Below are positions 44,272-56,316 of a DNA stretch of 64,000 bases, piece after piece. A program made the position numbers and the translations under genes. Under the pieces are notes generated by a model. That model worked only from the letters and a program-made list of their open reading frames with translations, did not search any database and had not been told where the DNA came from. Each line of letters opens with the position of its first letter. Within the stretch, counting starts at the first letter, position 1. Source of the stretch: WLND01 sp040398845 (GTDB lineage Bacteria; Actinomycetota; Actinomycetes; S36-B12); assembly GCA_040398845.1 (NCBI GenBank), contig JBBATH010000016.1:38807-102806 (forward strand), written 5' to 3'.

Positions 44272-45732
44272 ATGCGAGTGAGTGTCCCCCCTGACGTCGA
44301 AACATTGAGCGCCAAGCCCGACCTGGCCGACAGGAGAATGCCTTTCCGCCAGTCTCGCTGGTCAAAGTTGAGCTATCGCCTCGCGCTTCTTATCGCCGTG
44401 CTCTTGGCTCTCTCCGCAGTGGTCACCACCGCATTTGCCGTGCGATCTGTTCAGGACGCCATGTACGACCAGACAATCCAGTCTATGGAAAACGTTCATG
44501 CCTCAGTGAACTCCCTCATTTCGGCCGAATACCAGAGCATTCTCGATTTTCGTTCCACGGCACTCGAAGGGCGGCGCCAGGCTCTCATCGACGTGTCCAC
44601 TCCAGTCATCGCTTCCCTTGACGAGCTCAAGGTCGCCGTCGATCGGGGTGAGATGACAACATCCGAGGCACAAACACTCGCTCTCGCCATGCTCAAGTCA
44701 ATTCGATTCGGAAACAACGACTATTTCTTCACGTACGACGAGAACATGACCGCGTTGGCGCACCCCGATCCGAAATTCCAAGGCCGAAATCTCATCGATC
44801 TCCAGGACGCCGACGGGCGTTACATCGTTCGCGATGCGCGAGACGTCGCGCTGAATCAGGGCAGCGGCTTTACTGAATACCGTTGGGTGCGACTTGGCGA
44901 GACCGTACCCGCCGACAAGATTGGCTACGTTTTCAACTACAAGCCATGGAATTGGATCATCGGTACCGGCGTCTACGTCGACGATATTGAAGCCGAGGTT
45001 GCGGTCAAACAAGCAGCAGTGGAGAGTCAACTCGCTGACGCGTTCGCCCACGTCAGCTTCACGAGCAACAGCACCTTCTTCATCCTCGACAACGCTGGCG
45101 ACATCGTCGTGTCTCCCACGGGATCCGATCTCAACGCGCTCACGTCAACCTCGTCCGGTGAGGCATTGATTACCTCCCTGCTGGCTTCACCGGCGCCGAG
45201 TGACGCACGCATCGTCGAACGCAGGTATGAGGCGAGCCTCCAGGGCGGCGACATCGAGGAGGGGGTCATGACCGTGTCAGGCTTCGATCCCCTCAAGTGG
45301 CTCCTCGTATCGGCCGCGCCACGCTCAGAGCTGACTGCTCCAGGTCGACAGCTCGCACTCCAACAGGCGCTGCTGAGCATCATCGTCCTCATCATCGGCC
45401 TCAGCGGTGGGCTCCTCCTGAGTCGGCGCATCGTTCGCCCCGTCGAGTCCATCACCGGGGCGGCGCTTGCGCTCTCGGATGGCACTTTCGACCCCGCATC
45501 TCTGGATGCGGCCGCTGGACGCAAGGACGAGGTCGGCGAACTCGCCAGAACCTTCAGGCGAATGGGCCAGGAGATCATCGAACGTGAGCGCAAATTGCGC
45601 GAGCAGGTCGCGCGACTGACGGTCGTCGTCGACCACGGCAAGGTTGCGAAAGCCGTCGAGGAGATCACCGAAACTGAGTACTTCCAACGACTGAAGGAAC
45701 GAGCGAACGAACTGAGAAACCGTCAGAACTGA
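44272..45732 (+). CDS. Cache-HAMP membrane receptor without a recognised output domain
   Basis: 486 residues. One membrane span near 36-58 leads to an extracellular Cache region with YFFTYDENMTALAHPDP and GYVFNYKPWNWIIGTGVYVD, typical of single-Cache type 2 domains, extended by a second, weaker lobe (about 255-345). A second span lies near 360-382 and is followed by a HAMP domain to about 435 (RPVESITGAALALSDG..EVGELARTF). The last 50 residues (ARLTVVVDHGKVAKAVEEI, TETEYFQRLKERANELR) form a charged helical tail, not a kinase, cyclase or chemotaxis signalling domain. I recall similar tails on HAMP proteins elsewhere but cannot name the family. Likely signals by protein contact, perhaps with the MinD-like ATPase. 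Confidence 0.78.
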   Translation: MRVSVPPDVETLSAKPDLADRRMPFRQSRWSKLSYRLALLIAVLLALSAVVTTAFAVRSVQDAMYDQTIQSMENVHASVNSLISAEYQSILDFRSTALEGRRQALIDVSTPVIASLDELKVAVDRGEMTTSEAQTLALAMLKSIRFGNNDYFFTYDENMTALAHPDPKFQGRNLIDLQDADGRYIVRDARDVALNQGSGFTEYRWVRLGETVPADKIGYVFNYKPWNWIIGTGVYVDDIEAEVAVKQAAVESQLADAFAHVSFTSNSTFFILDNAGDIVVSPTGSDLNALTSTSSGEALITSLLASPAPSDARIVERRYEASLQGGDIEEGVMTVSGFDPLKWLLVSAAPRSELTAPGRQLALQQALLSIIVLIIGLSGGLLLSRRIVRPVESITGAALALSDGTFDPASLDAAAGRKDEVGELARTFRRMGQEIIERERKLREQVARLTVVVDHGKVAKAVEEITETEYFQRLKERANELRNRQN

Positions 45733-45742
45733 GGCACCAACA

Positions 45743-45785
45743 CGAAGGAGGGGTCGGACAGAATGTCCGACCCCTCCTTCGTTTG
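45743..45785. terminator. Bidirectional terminator between the Cache-HAMP gene and rpoC
   Basis: CGAAGGAGGGGTCGGACA at 45743-45760 is perfectly inverted at 45764-45781 around a GAA loop. It is followed by TTT on the plus strand. It lies between two convergent genes and can serve both. Confidence 0.85.
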
Positions 45786-45792
45786 CTCCCGC

Positions 45793-49665
<3,873 letters not shown>

Positions 49666-49734
49666 TTTGGGTGTCCTTCGTTCGTTTCGATCGTCATTGG
49701 GTCTGAGTGCTCGCTGCAGCGACGCGTCGCTGCC

Positions 49735-52700
49735 TTAGAGTTCGTCGACGCTGCTTGGCTCACGGCGAGACAGGTCGATGCCGAGTTCCTCGGCAGCACG
49801 GAACACGTCCTCGTCTGAGTCACGCATCTCAATCGAGACGCCCTCACTCGACAGCACCTCAACATTGAGGCACAACGACTGCATTTCCTTGACCAGCACC
49901 TTGAATGACTCTGGGATGCCTGGCTCCGGGACGTTCTCACCCTTGACGATCGCCTCGTATACCTTCACGCGGCCGAGCACGTCATCCGACTTGATGGTGA
50001 GGAGCTCCTGGAGTGCATAGGCAGCGCCATACGCCTCAAGGGCCCACACCTCCATTTCGCCGAACCTCTGGCCACCGAACTGGGCCTTACCACCGAGTGG
50101 CTGCTGGGTGATCATGGAGTACGGGCCAGTTGAACGCGCGTGGATCTTGTCGTCAACAAGGTGAAGGAGCTTGAGGATGTAGATGTAACCGACGGTGACG
50201 CGGCCCGGGTAGGGCTCGCCGCTGCGGCCATCGAACAGGTGCGCCTTGCCATCCGCGCCGACCAGGGTCAGTCCATCATTCGTCGGCAGGGTTGACTCGA
50301 GCACGAGCGCGAGTTCATCCTCGCGAGCACCATCGAAGACGGGCGTCGCGACCTTGGTCCGGCGCGGTGCTTCACGCACCATGTCGGGCAGGGTCTTGGC
50401 GCGTGGGTCCTCGGGGTCGACCTTCCAGCCTGTCGCCGCGGCCCAGCCCAAGTGGGTCTCAAGAATCTGGCCGATGTTCATTCGCCCAGGTACGCCGAGT
50501 GGGTTGAGCACGATATCGACGGGCGTGCCGTCCTCGAGGAACGGCATGTCCTCGGCAGGAAGGATCTTCGCGATGACGCCCTTATTCCCGTGGCGGCCCG
50601 CGAGCTTGTCGCCCTCGGTGATCTTGCGCTTCTGGGCGATGTACACGCGAACGAGCAGGTTCACACCCGGTGGCAGTTCATCGCCCTCGTCGCGATCGAA
50701 GACGCGGACGCCAATGACCTTGCCCGACTCACCATGTGGAACCTTGAGCGACGTGTCGCGCACCTCGCGGGCCTTCTCACCAAAGATGGCGCGTAGGAGC
50801 CGCTCCTCCGGGGTGAGCTCGGTCTCGCCCTTTGGCGTGACCTTGCCAACAAGGATGTCGCCGGGGACGACGTCAGCACCAATGCGAATGATGCCTCGGT
50901 CATCAAGATCGGCGAGGACCTCCTCCGCGACATTGGGGATGTCGCGGGTGATCTCCTCGGGACCGAGCTTGGTGTCACGTGCATCGACCTCATGCTCGTC
51001 GATGTGGATGGACGACAGGACATCGTCTTGGACCAGTCGCTGATTGAGGATGATTGCGTCCTCGTAGTTGTGGCCCTCCCAGGGCATAAAGGCGACGAGA
51101 AGGTTCTTGCCGAGGGCCATCTCACCGAGTTCGGTGGACGGTCCATCGGCGAGTACCTGACCGACCTCCACCCGCTGGCCCTCGGACACGATCGGGCGCT
51201 GGTTGAAGCAGGTGCCCTGGTTCGAGCGGTGGAACTTCTCGATGCGGTACGTCGTGTACGTGCCGTCGTCGTTTGCCACCGTCACCAAGTCCGCTGAAAC
51301 CTCGGTGACCCCGCCGGCCTGCTTCGCCGTGATGATGTCGCCGGCGTCATACGCGGCACGGAATTCCATGCCGGTACCGACGAGGGGAGCCTCGGAGCGG
51401 AGCAGCGGGACAGCCTGACGCTGCATATTGGAGCCCATGAGCGCGCGGTTAGCATCGTCGTGCTCGAGGAACGGAATCATCGCCGTTGCGACCGACCAGA
51501 GCTGGCGCGGCGACACATCCATGTAGTCAACATCGTTGGCGAGGATGTAGTCGACCTCGCCGCCCTTACGTCGGACAAGCACGCGCGGGTCGGTCATGTT
51601 GCCATCGGCGTCGATCGTGGTGTTCGCCTGCGCCACCACATGCAGGTCTTCCTCATCGGCGGTCAGGTAGTCGATGTCATCAGTTACCCGACCGTCGACA
51701 ACCTTGCGGTAGGGGGTCTCGACGAAACCAAAGGCGTTGATCCGCGCATAGGTGGCGAGCGAGCCGATCAGACCAATGTTCGGTCCCTCAGGGGTCTCGA
51801 TCGGGCACATTCGGCCATAGTGCGAGGGGTGGACATCGCGAACCTCGAAGCCGGCGCGCTCACGGGACAGGCCTCCTGGGCCGAGGGCCGAGAGGCGACG
51901 CTTGTGGGTGAGGCCCGCGAGCGGATTTGTCTGATCCATGAACTGCGAGAGCTGCGAGGTGCCGAAGAACTCCTTGATGGAGGCGACGACTGGCCGGATG
52001 TTGATGAGGGTCTGCGGAGTGATCGCCTCAACATCTTGGGTCGTCATGCGCTCACGAACGACCCGCTCCATCCGGGAAAGGCCCGTACGGATCTGGTTTT
52101 GAATGAGTTCGCCGACGGTGCGGAGACGACGATTACCGAAGTGGTCGATGTCATCGGTCTCAACCCGAACCTCGCCGCGCGGTCCCTCCATCGTTGTGAG
52201 ACCAGCGTGAAGTCGAACGAGGTACTCCACCGCCTGAACGATGTCCTCGCGGGTGAGCACGCTCTGGGTGAGCGGGAGATCAAGACCAAGCTTCTTGTTC
52301 ACCTTGTAGCGGCCAACCTTGGCCATGTCGTAGCGCTTCGGGTTGAAGTAGAAGTTATCGAGGAGATTTCGCGCGTTCTCGACCGTCGGCGGTTCGCCCG
52401 GCCGCAGCTTGCGGTAGATATCGAGGAGGGCGTCCTCTTGGCTTCCGATGTGATCCTTCTCGAGGGTCGCCATGAAGGTCTCGTACTGGCCGAAACGCTC
52501 AGTGATCTCCTCGGTCGTGAGGCCGAGCGCCTTGAGCAGCACCGTGACAGGCTGCTTGCGCTTACGGTCAACACGGACGGCGACGAGGTCCTTCTTGTCG
52601 ATCTCGAATTCAAGCCACGCCCCGCGGCTCGGGATGATCTTCGCGACGTAGACATCCTTGTCGGTCGTCTTGTCGACGGACCGCTCGAAGTAAGCGCCCG

Positions 52701-53202
52701 GCGAACGCACGAGCTGCGAGACCACGACGCGCTCGGTCCCGTTGATGATGAAGGTGCCCTTGTTGGTCATGAGCGGGAAGTCGCCCATGAACACGGTCTG
52801 GGACTTGATCTCACCAGTCTCGTTGTTCATGAACTCCGCGGTGACGAACAGCGGCGCCGAGTACGTGAAATCCTTGTCGCGGCACTGCTCGACGGTGTAC
52901 TTTGGGGGCTCAAAACGGTGGTCGCGGAATGAGAGCGACATGGCTCCCGCAAAGTCCTCAATTGGACTGATCTCCTCGAAGATCTCAGTCAGGCCAGATG
53001 ACTGGGGGATCTCGGTATTGCCCGTGGCGAGCACCGCCTTGACGCGTGCCTGCCAGTCGGCTCCGCCGAGCAGCCAGTCGAAGCTGGCGGTTTGAAGTGC
53101 CAGCAGATCTGGCGCCGCGAGAGGCTCGCGAATCTTTGCGAATGAGGCTCGGACGAGGTCCGGGGAGAGCGGCGTGACATGCGACGTGCGCTTGGCTGCC
53201 AA
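49735..53202 (-). CDS. rpoB: DNA-directed RNA polymerase beta subunit
   Basis: 1155 residues. The rifampicin region reads FFGTSQLSQFMDQTNPLAGL then THKRRLSALGPGGLSRERAG, with the Asp, His and Ser positions associated with resistance all wild type. GNKGVIAKILPAEDMPF and the C-terminal GGKAQFGGQRFGEMEVWALE are conserved. TTG start at 53202 preceded by GGAAGGA at good spacing. An unusually long, repeat-rich gap of 872 bases precedes it. Confidence 0.98.
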   Translation of the reverse strand: MAAKRTSHVTPLSPDLVRASFAKIREPLAAPDLLALQTASFDWLLGGADWQARVKAVLATGNTEIPQSSGLTEIFEEISPIEDFAGAMSLSFRDHRFEPPKYTVEQCRDKDFTYSAPLFVTAEFMNNETGEIKSQTVFMGDFPLMTNKGTFIINGTERVVVSQLVRSPGAYFERSVDKTTDKDVYVAKIIPSRGAWLEFEIDKKDLVAVRVDRKRKQPVTVLLKALGLTTEEITERFGQYETFMATLEKDHIGSQEDALLDIYRKLRPGEPPTVENARNLLDNFYFNPKRYDMAKVGRYKVNKKLGLDLPLTQSVLTREDIVQAVEYLVRLHAGLTTMEGPRGEVRVETDDIDHFGNRRLRTVGELIQNQIRTGLSRMERVVRERMTTQDVEAITPQTLINIRPVVASIKEFFGTSQLSQFMDQTNPLAGLTHKRRLSALGPGGLSRERAGFEVRDVHPSHYGRMCPIETPEGPNIGLIGSLATYARINAFGFVETPYRKVVDGRVTDDIDYLTADEEDLHVVAQANTTIDADGNMTDPRVLVRRKGGEVDYILANDVDYMDVSPRQLWSVATAMIPFLEHDDANRALMGSNMQRQAVPLLRSEAPLVGTGMEFRAAYDAGDIITAKQAGGVTEVSADLVTVANDDGTYTTYRIEKFHRSNQGTCFNQRPIVSEGQRVEVGQVLADGPSTELGEMALGKNLLVAFMPWEGHNYEDAIILNQRLVQDDVLSSIHIDEHEVDARDTKLGPEEITRDIPNVAEEVLADLDDRGIIRIGADVVPGDILVGKVTPKGETELTPEERLLRAIFGEKAREVRDTSLKVPHGESGKVIGVRVFDRDEGDELPPGVNLLVRVYIAQKRKITEGDKLAGRHGNKGVIAKILPAEDMPFLEDGTPVDIVLNPLGVPGRMNIGQILETHLGWAAATGWKVDPEDPRAKTLPDMVREAPRRTKVATPVFDGAREDELALVLESTLPTNDGLTLVGADGKAHLFDGRSGEPYPGRVTVGYIYILKLLHLVDDKIHARSTGPYSMITQQPLGGKAQFGGQRFGEMEVWALEAYGAAYALQELLTIKSDDVLGRVKVYEAIVKGENVPEPGIPESFKVLVKEMQSLCLNVEVLSSEGVSIEMRDSDEDVFRAAEELGIDLSRREPSSVDEL

Positions 53203-53244
53203 GAGAGTTCCTTCCAGGGGCGCTGGTGGCTTAGGCGCCGCCCG

Positions 53245-53273
53245 GATTCATGGCAATCAAACCAGCTTGTCAA
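53245..53273 (-). promoter_or_regulatory. Candidate rpoB promoter
   Basis: On the minus strand, TTGACA at 53268-53273 is followed after 17 bases by TGAATC at 53245-53250. The -35 box is perfect and the -10 box weak. It is 40-70 bases upstream of the rpoB TTG. Confidence 0.35.
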
Positions 53274-53582
53274 CTTGACGCCGCTGGGGCGACAAAGGAA
53301 ACAACCGGATTGGGGACCAAGGGGTGAGGGCAGCGCAAAGAAGCAGCATACCCCATGGGCACACCGCTGTCGAACCCCGTCGTCCCTGGCCCATCCTCGA
53401 CTTCCCCGGCGGCAACGACACCTGACAGCGGTACTGGTGTCGGCCTGCTCGGGCTCGTCCTCGTTGAGCGAGTTTCGTTCACGGGATTTGCAGATGCAGT
53501 CAAAGAATGACCCGTGAAGCCGCGTTGGTCAAGCCAAACGGGCGTGTCGTAACCAACCCGACACACAATGAAGTCGTTACCA

Positions 53583-53685
53583 CGCCATCCAAACCCACCC
53601 CCCCCACACCTAAACCCACCACCCCGTTTACACCTAAACTCCAGCCCCCTCTACACCTAAACCTCACCCCCCTCTACACCTAAAC
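53583..53685. repeat. C-rich tandem array, 23-24 bp unit
   Basis: The decamer ACACCTAAAC recurs at 53606, 53630, 53653 and 53676, i.e. at steps of 24, 23 and 23 bases, with a degenerate first copy near 53583. Units are separated by runs of four to eight C. On the rpoB-sense strand it reads as GTTTAGGTGT blocks between G runs. It does not look like CRISPR: the units have no variable spacers. Confidence 0.75.
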
Positions 53686-53697
53686 CTCACCCCCCTC

Positions 53698-53728
53698 GTC
53701 ATTTCAACCAGAATCCGGCTCAAACAGC
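53698..53728. repeat. 31-bp palindrome-ended element, copy 3
   Basis: Starts GTCATTT, has the core ACCAGAATCCGGC, and has a degraded right end (AAACAGC in place of AAATGAC). It directly abuts the tandem array, with a six-C run two bases to its left. Confidence 0.65.
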
Positions 53729-53964
53729 CATATTTCTCGTCATTTGGGGATGTATTTAGTCATTTCATCCAGATTCCACTGGGCGAACTTCAGTGAACCT
53801 TGGCATGGCGATCAACGCCGCCTCACGACCTACGCCTGATGTGAGCCGCGCAGGTGGGTCTTGAGTTCGAATGTTCGTCATTCACGAGTGACAGCCCAGT
53901 CGTTCCACGCTCTGCGCCATCGGGATGAACTGACCAAAATCTCGGTCAACTGACCAAGAATCTC

Positions 53965-53995
53965 GTCATCTGCGCCGGATTCTGGTTCAAATGAC
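53965..53995. repeat. 31-bp palindrome-ended element, copy 4 (reverse orientation)
   Basis: Reads GTCATCT, GCCGGATTCTGGT, AAATGAC from left to right, so the asymmetric core is the reverse complement of the other copies. A five-G run follows within three bases. Confidence 0.7.
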
Positions 53996-54014
53996 CCGGG
54001 GGTGGGTGGAACGT

Positions 54015-54048
54015 TGAGAGGGCGCCCCGATTTCGGGACGCCCTCTCA
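54015..54048 (-). terminator. Hairpin after rplL
   Basis: The arm TGAGAGGGCG at 54015-54024 is inverted as CGCCCTCTCA at 54039-54048, and CCCGA/TCGGG extend the stem further with one mismatch. It starts 26 bases past the rplL stop. The minus-strand sequence after it has few T, so it may act as a partial terminator or attenuator before rpoB. Confidence 0.65.
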
Positions 54049-54074
54049 CGCGCGGTTCGTGGCCGCGCTGTGCA

Positions 54075-54458
54075 CTACTTGACGGTGATCTTCGCGCCAA
54101 CGCCCTCGAGGGTCGCCTTGGCAGCCTCAGCGGCCTCCTTGGTGACCTTCTCGAGCACTGCAGTCGGGGCGGCCTCGACGAGATCCTTGGCCTCCTTCAG
54201 GCCGAGGTTCGTGAGCGCCCGCACCTCCTTGATGACCGGGATCTTGTTGTCGCCAGCGGCCTCGAGGATGACATCGAACTCATCCTGCTCTGCAGCAGCC
54301 TCGCCGCCACCTGCGGCTGGGGCGGCCATCGCCATGGCAACCGGGGCTGCGGCGGTGACATCGAAGGTCTCTTCGAAGACCTTCACGAACTCGGAAAGCT
54401 CGAGCAGCGTCATTTCCTTGAACGCGTCGAGAAGTGCATCTGTGCTCAACTTCGCCAT
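54075..54458 (-). CDS. rplL: 50S ribosomal protein L7/L12
   Basis: Stalk protein of 127 residues that recruits translation factors. N-terminal dimer helices (LLDAFKEMTLLELSEFVKVF), an Ala/Gly-rich hinge (about 36-56), and the C-terminal domain with EFDVILEAAGDNKIPVIKEV and TNLGLKEAKDLVEAAP. Follows rplJ by 54 bases. Confidence 0.97.
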   Translation of the reverse strand: MAKLSTDALLDAFKEMTLLELSEFVKVFEETFDVTAAAPVAMAMAAPAAGGGEAAAEQDEFDVILEAAGDNKIPVIKEVRALTNLGLKEAKDLVEAAPTAVLEKVTKEAAEAAKATLEGVGAKITVK

Positions 54459-54512
54459 GGTGGCGTCCTTTCGGGGTTGTACCGGCCGAGGGCGGCCGGA
54501 GGGTGACGGGCC

Positions 54513-55196
54513 TTAGCCCTCGGTGGATTCCTCAACGGCTGCCTCTTCGGCAACCGCCTCAGCGGTTTCTTCAGTGACAATTACCTCGGTTGCTGCCTCG
54601 TCAGCCGCAACCTCCTCCGCTGCAACCTCCTCGAGCGCACGTTCCTCGGCGACGGCTGCAGGTGCAGCAGCGACCGGGGCCTGCGACTCGAGCTTGGTCT
54701 GCAACGCGCCGAGGGCACGGGCCGTCTTGGACAACGGCGCTGCGAACAGCGCTGCGGCCTGGGACTGCTTGGCCTTCATGGCACCAGCGAGCTTTGCGAG
54801 GAGAACCTCGCGCGACTCGAGGTCGGCGAGCCTTTGAATATCGGCCGCTGCAAGCACGACCCCATCCATCACCCCACCCTTGATGACCAGGTTGGGGTTT
54901 TCTTTCGCGAAGTTTCGAATGCCCTTCGCTGCCTCAACTGGATCACCCTTGACGAACGCGATAGCGCTCGGTCCAGCAAGCAGGTCGTCAAGGCCGGTGA
55001 CACCGGCTTGGCTCGCTGCGATCTTCGTCAACGTGTTCTTGACGATCGTGTACGACACCGTCGGACCAAGCGAGCGGCGAAGCTTCTTCAGCTGCGCCAC
55101 CGTAAGGCCGCGATACTCGGTGAGCACGGTTGCACTCGAGGTGCGGAACTGCTCGGCGAGTTCGGCGACAGTGTTCGCCTTGTTCGCTCCAGCCAT
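54513..55196 (-). CDS. rplJ: 50S ribosomal protein L10 with acidic tail
   Basis: Stalk base that binds L7/L12 dimers. The ATG at 55196, with GGAG upstream, gives MAGANKANTVAELAEQFRTS; frame upstream is leader sequence and is rejected. LTEYRGLTVAQLKKLRRSLG and VKNTLTKIAASQAGV are typical. After about residue 170 comes a long Ala/Glu/Val tail (EEVAAEEVAADEAATEV and on), longer than the usual L10. 227 residues. Confidence 0.96.
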   Translation of the reverse strand: MAGANKANTVAELAEQFRTSSATVLTEYRGLTVAQLKKLRRSLGPTVSYTIVKNTLTKIAASQAGVTGLDDLLAGPSAIAFVKGDPVEAAKGIRNFAKENPNLVIKGGVMDGVVLAAADIQRLADLESREVLLAKLAGAMKAKQSQAAALFAAPLSKTARALGALQTKLESQAPVAAAPAAVAEERALEEVAAEEVAADEAATEVIVTEETAEAVAEEAAVEESTEG

Positions 55197-55223
55197 GGGG
55201 CTCCTTTCAACGGGCCCCGAACA

Positions 55224-55254
55224 ACACAAACGCCCCGGCGCAGGCGCACGGGGC
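55224..55254 (-). terminator. Attenuator-like hairpin before rplJ
   Basis: On the minus strand GCCCCG and CGGGGC form a stem with an 11-base loop, followed at once by GTTTGTGTTGTT, a T-rich run. A CGGGGCCCG just downstream could pair with the stem and act as antiterminator. It ends about 30 bases before the rplJ ATG, as expected for an attenuator. Confidence 0.5.
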
Positions 55255-55440
55255 TTCGCGGCATAACACTCGATGCCAGGAGCGACGTTCACCTACGCGG
55301 GCCGCCCACATCGTGCGGAGCCTTCGACGCACATTCCGAGGAACGTGCGCAACCAGCGGTCTTTGGCATTGGCGACACTAGACGCTTCGACCCCGCCACG
55401 TCAAAGCCAGCCGGCCTTGGGGAGCGGCCCCGTCACGAGA

Positions 55441-55482
55441 CCGACCGACTCACCCGCGGCACTGCGCGAATGAGCCGGTCGG
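55441..55482 (-). other. Hairpin between rplA and rplJ
   Basis: CCGACCGACTCA at 55441-55452 pairs with TGAGCCGGTCGG at 55471-55482 with one mismatch and an 18-base loop. It lies 21 bases after the rplA stop and may mark the end of the rplK-rplA message or an L10-binding structure. Confidence 0.5.
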
Positions 55483-55503
55483 ATGAACTCGGTCGGGTGA
55501 GGT

Positions 55504-56217
55504 CTAGACCTCGTCCTCCGCGGTGAGATTCTTCACACGATTGGGATCAACTGGGATACCCGGGCCCATCGTGGTCGAGAATGTCGCCTTCTTCACATAG
55601 CGACCCTTTGCCGCTGAGGGCTTTAACCGCAGGACCTCATCGAGTGCTGCTGCGTAATTCTCGACGAGTTGAGCCTCCTCGAACGAGGCCTTGCCGATCG
55701 GGAACTGCAGGTTCGAGTGCTTGTCGACACGGAACTCGATCTTGCCGCCCTTAATGTCGGCAACAGCCTTCGCCACGTCCATGGTCACCGTTCCCGTCTT
55801 GGGATTGGGCATGAGACCGCGGGGGCCGAGAACCTTGCCGAGGGTGCCGACCTTTCCCATGAGATCGGGGGTGGAAACGGCGGAATCGAAATCCGTCCAC
55901 CCACCCTTGACCTTCTCAATCAGGTCATCGGAGCCGACAAAGTCTGCTCCTGCCGCCCGCGCCTCATCGGCCTTCTCACCATTGGCAAACACCAGGACCC
56001 GCGCGGTCTTACCGGTGCCATGTGGGAGATTGACGGTGCCGCGAACCATCTGATCGGCCTTGCGCGGATCGACGCCCAGACGCATCGATACCTCGACGGT
56101 CGGGTCGAACTTGGTCGTCACCGAGCCCTTCGCAATGCGGACGGCCGCGAGCGGCGAGTACAGGGCATCGAAATCGATCTGCTCTGCTGCCTTCAGGTAT
56201 GCCTTGCTGCGCTTCAT
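55504..56217 (-). CDS. rplA: 50S ribosomal protein L1
   Basis: 237 residues; L1 stalk protein and, in other bacteria, repressor of rplK-rplA. The ATG at 56217 gives MKRSKAYLKAAEQID. VNLPHGTGKTARVLVFANG, GKVLGPRGLMPNPKTGTVT and GKIEFRVDKHSNLQFPIGK are diagnostic. Confidence 0.97.
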   Translation of the reverse strand: MKRSKAYLKAAEQIDFDALYSPLAAVRIAKGSVTTKFDPTVEVSMRLGVDPRKADQMVRGTVNLPHGTGKTARVLVFANGEKADEARAAGADFVGSDDLIEKVKGGWTDFDSAVSTPDLMGKVGTLGKVLGPRGLMPNPKTGTVTMDVAKAVADIKGGKIEFRVDKHSNLQFPIGKASFEEAQLVENYAAALDEVLRLKPSAAKGRYVKKATFSTTMGPGIPVDPNRVKNLTAEDEV

Positions 56218-56316
56218 GTCTGCTCCTTCGCAGGTTGTGGTGTGCGAGCCGCGCTGGCTCTCCCACGTCGAGGCTCGGTGGCCGGCCATTCCGGCCCCGA
56301 GGTCATGCGTGCCCAG

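Larger units (their letters stand above)
53203..54074. other. Long rplL-rpoB intergenic region
   Basis: 872 bases with no gene that I can support. From rplL toward rpoB it contains a terminator-like hairpin (54015-54048), copy 4 of the 31-bp element (53965-53995), several GGTCA/TGACC half-sites (53925-53960), a partial copy near 53759, copy 3 (53698-53728), a C-rich tandem array (53583-53685) and a candidate rpoB promoter. In other bacteria this gap carries an attenuator that sets the ratio of L7/L12 to RNAP. Confidence 0.6.
55197..55503 (-). promoter_or_regulatory. rplJ leader with hairpins
   Basis: 307 bases without a gene between rplA and rplJ. In related bacteria this leader carries the L10-binding site for autoregulation. 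Two hairpins are visible: one near rplA (55441-55482) and one near rplJ (55232-55254). Confidence 0.55.

Noticed and set aside
51460..52932. Long plus-strand open frame (about 490 codons) inside rpoB
   Set aside because: Antisense shadow of rpoB with charged, low-complexity translation and no recognisable domain.
53270..53566. Small minus-strand frame in the rpoB upstream region
   Set aside because: It spans the likely promoter and shows no family similarity or start signal.
53583..53685. CRISPR-like array
   Set aside because: The repeat step is only 23-24 bases and the whole unit is conserved, so there are no unique spacers; no cas genes are present.
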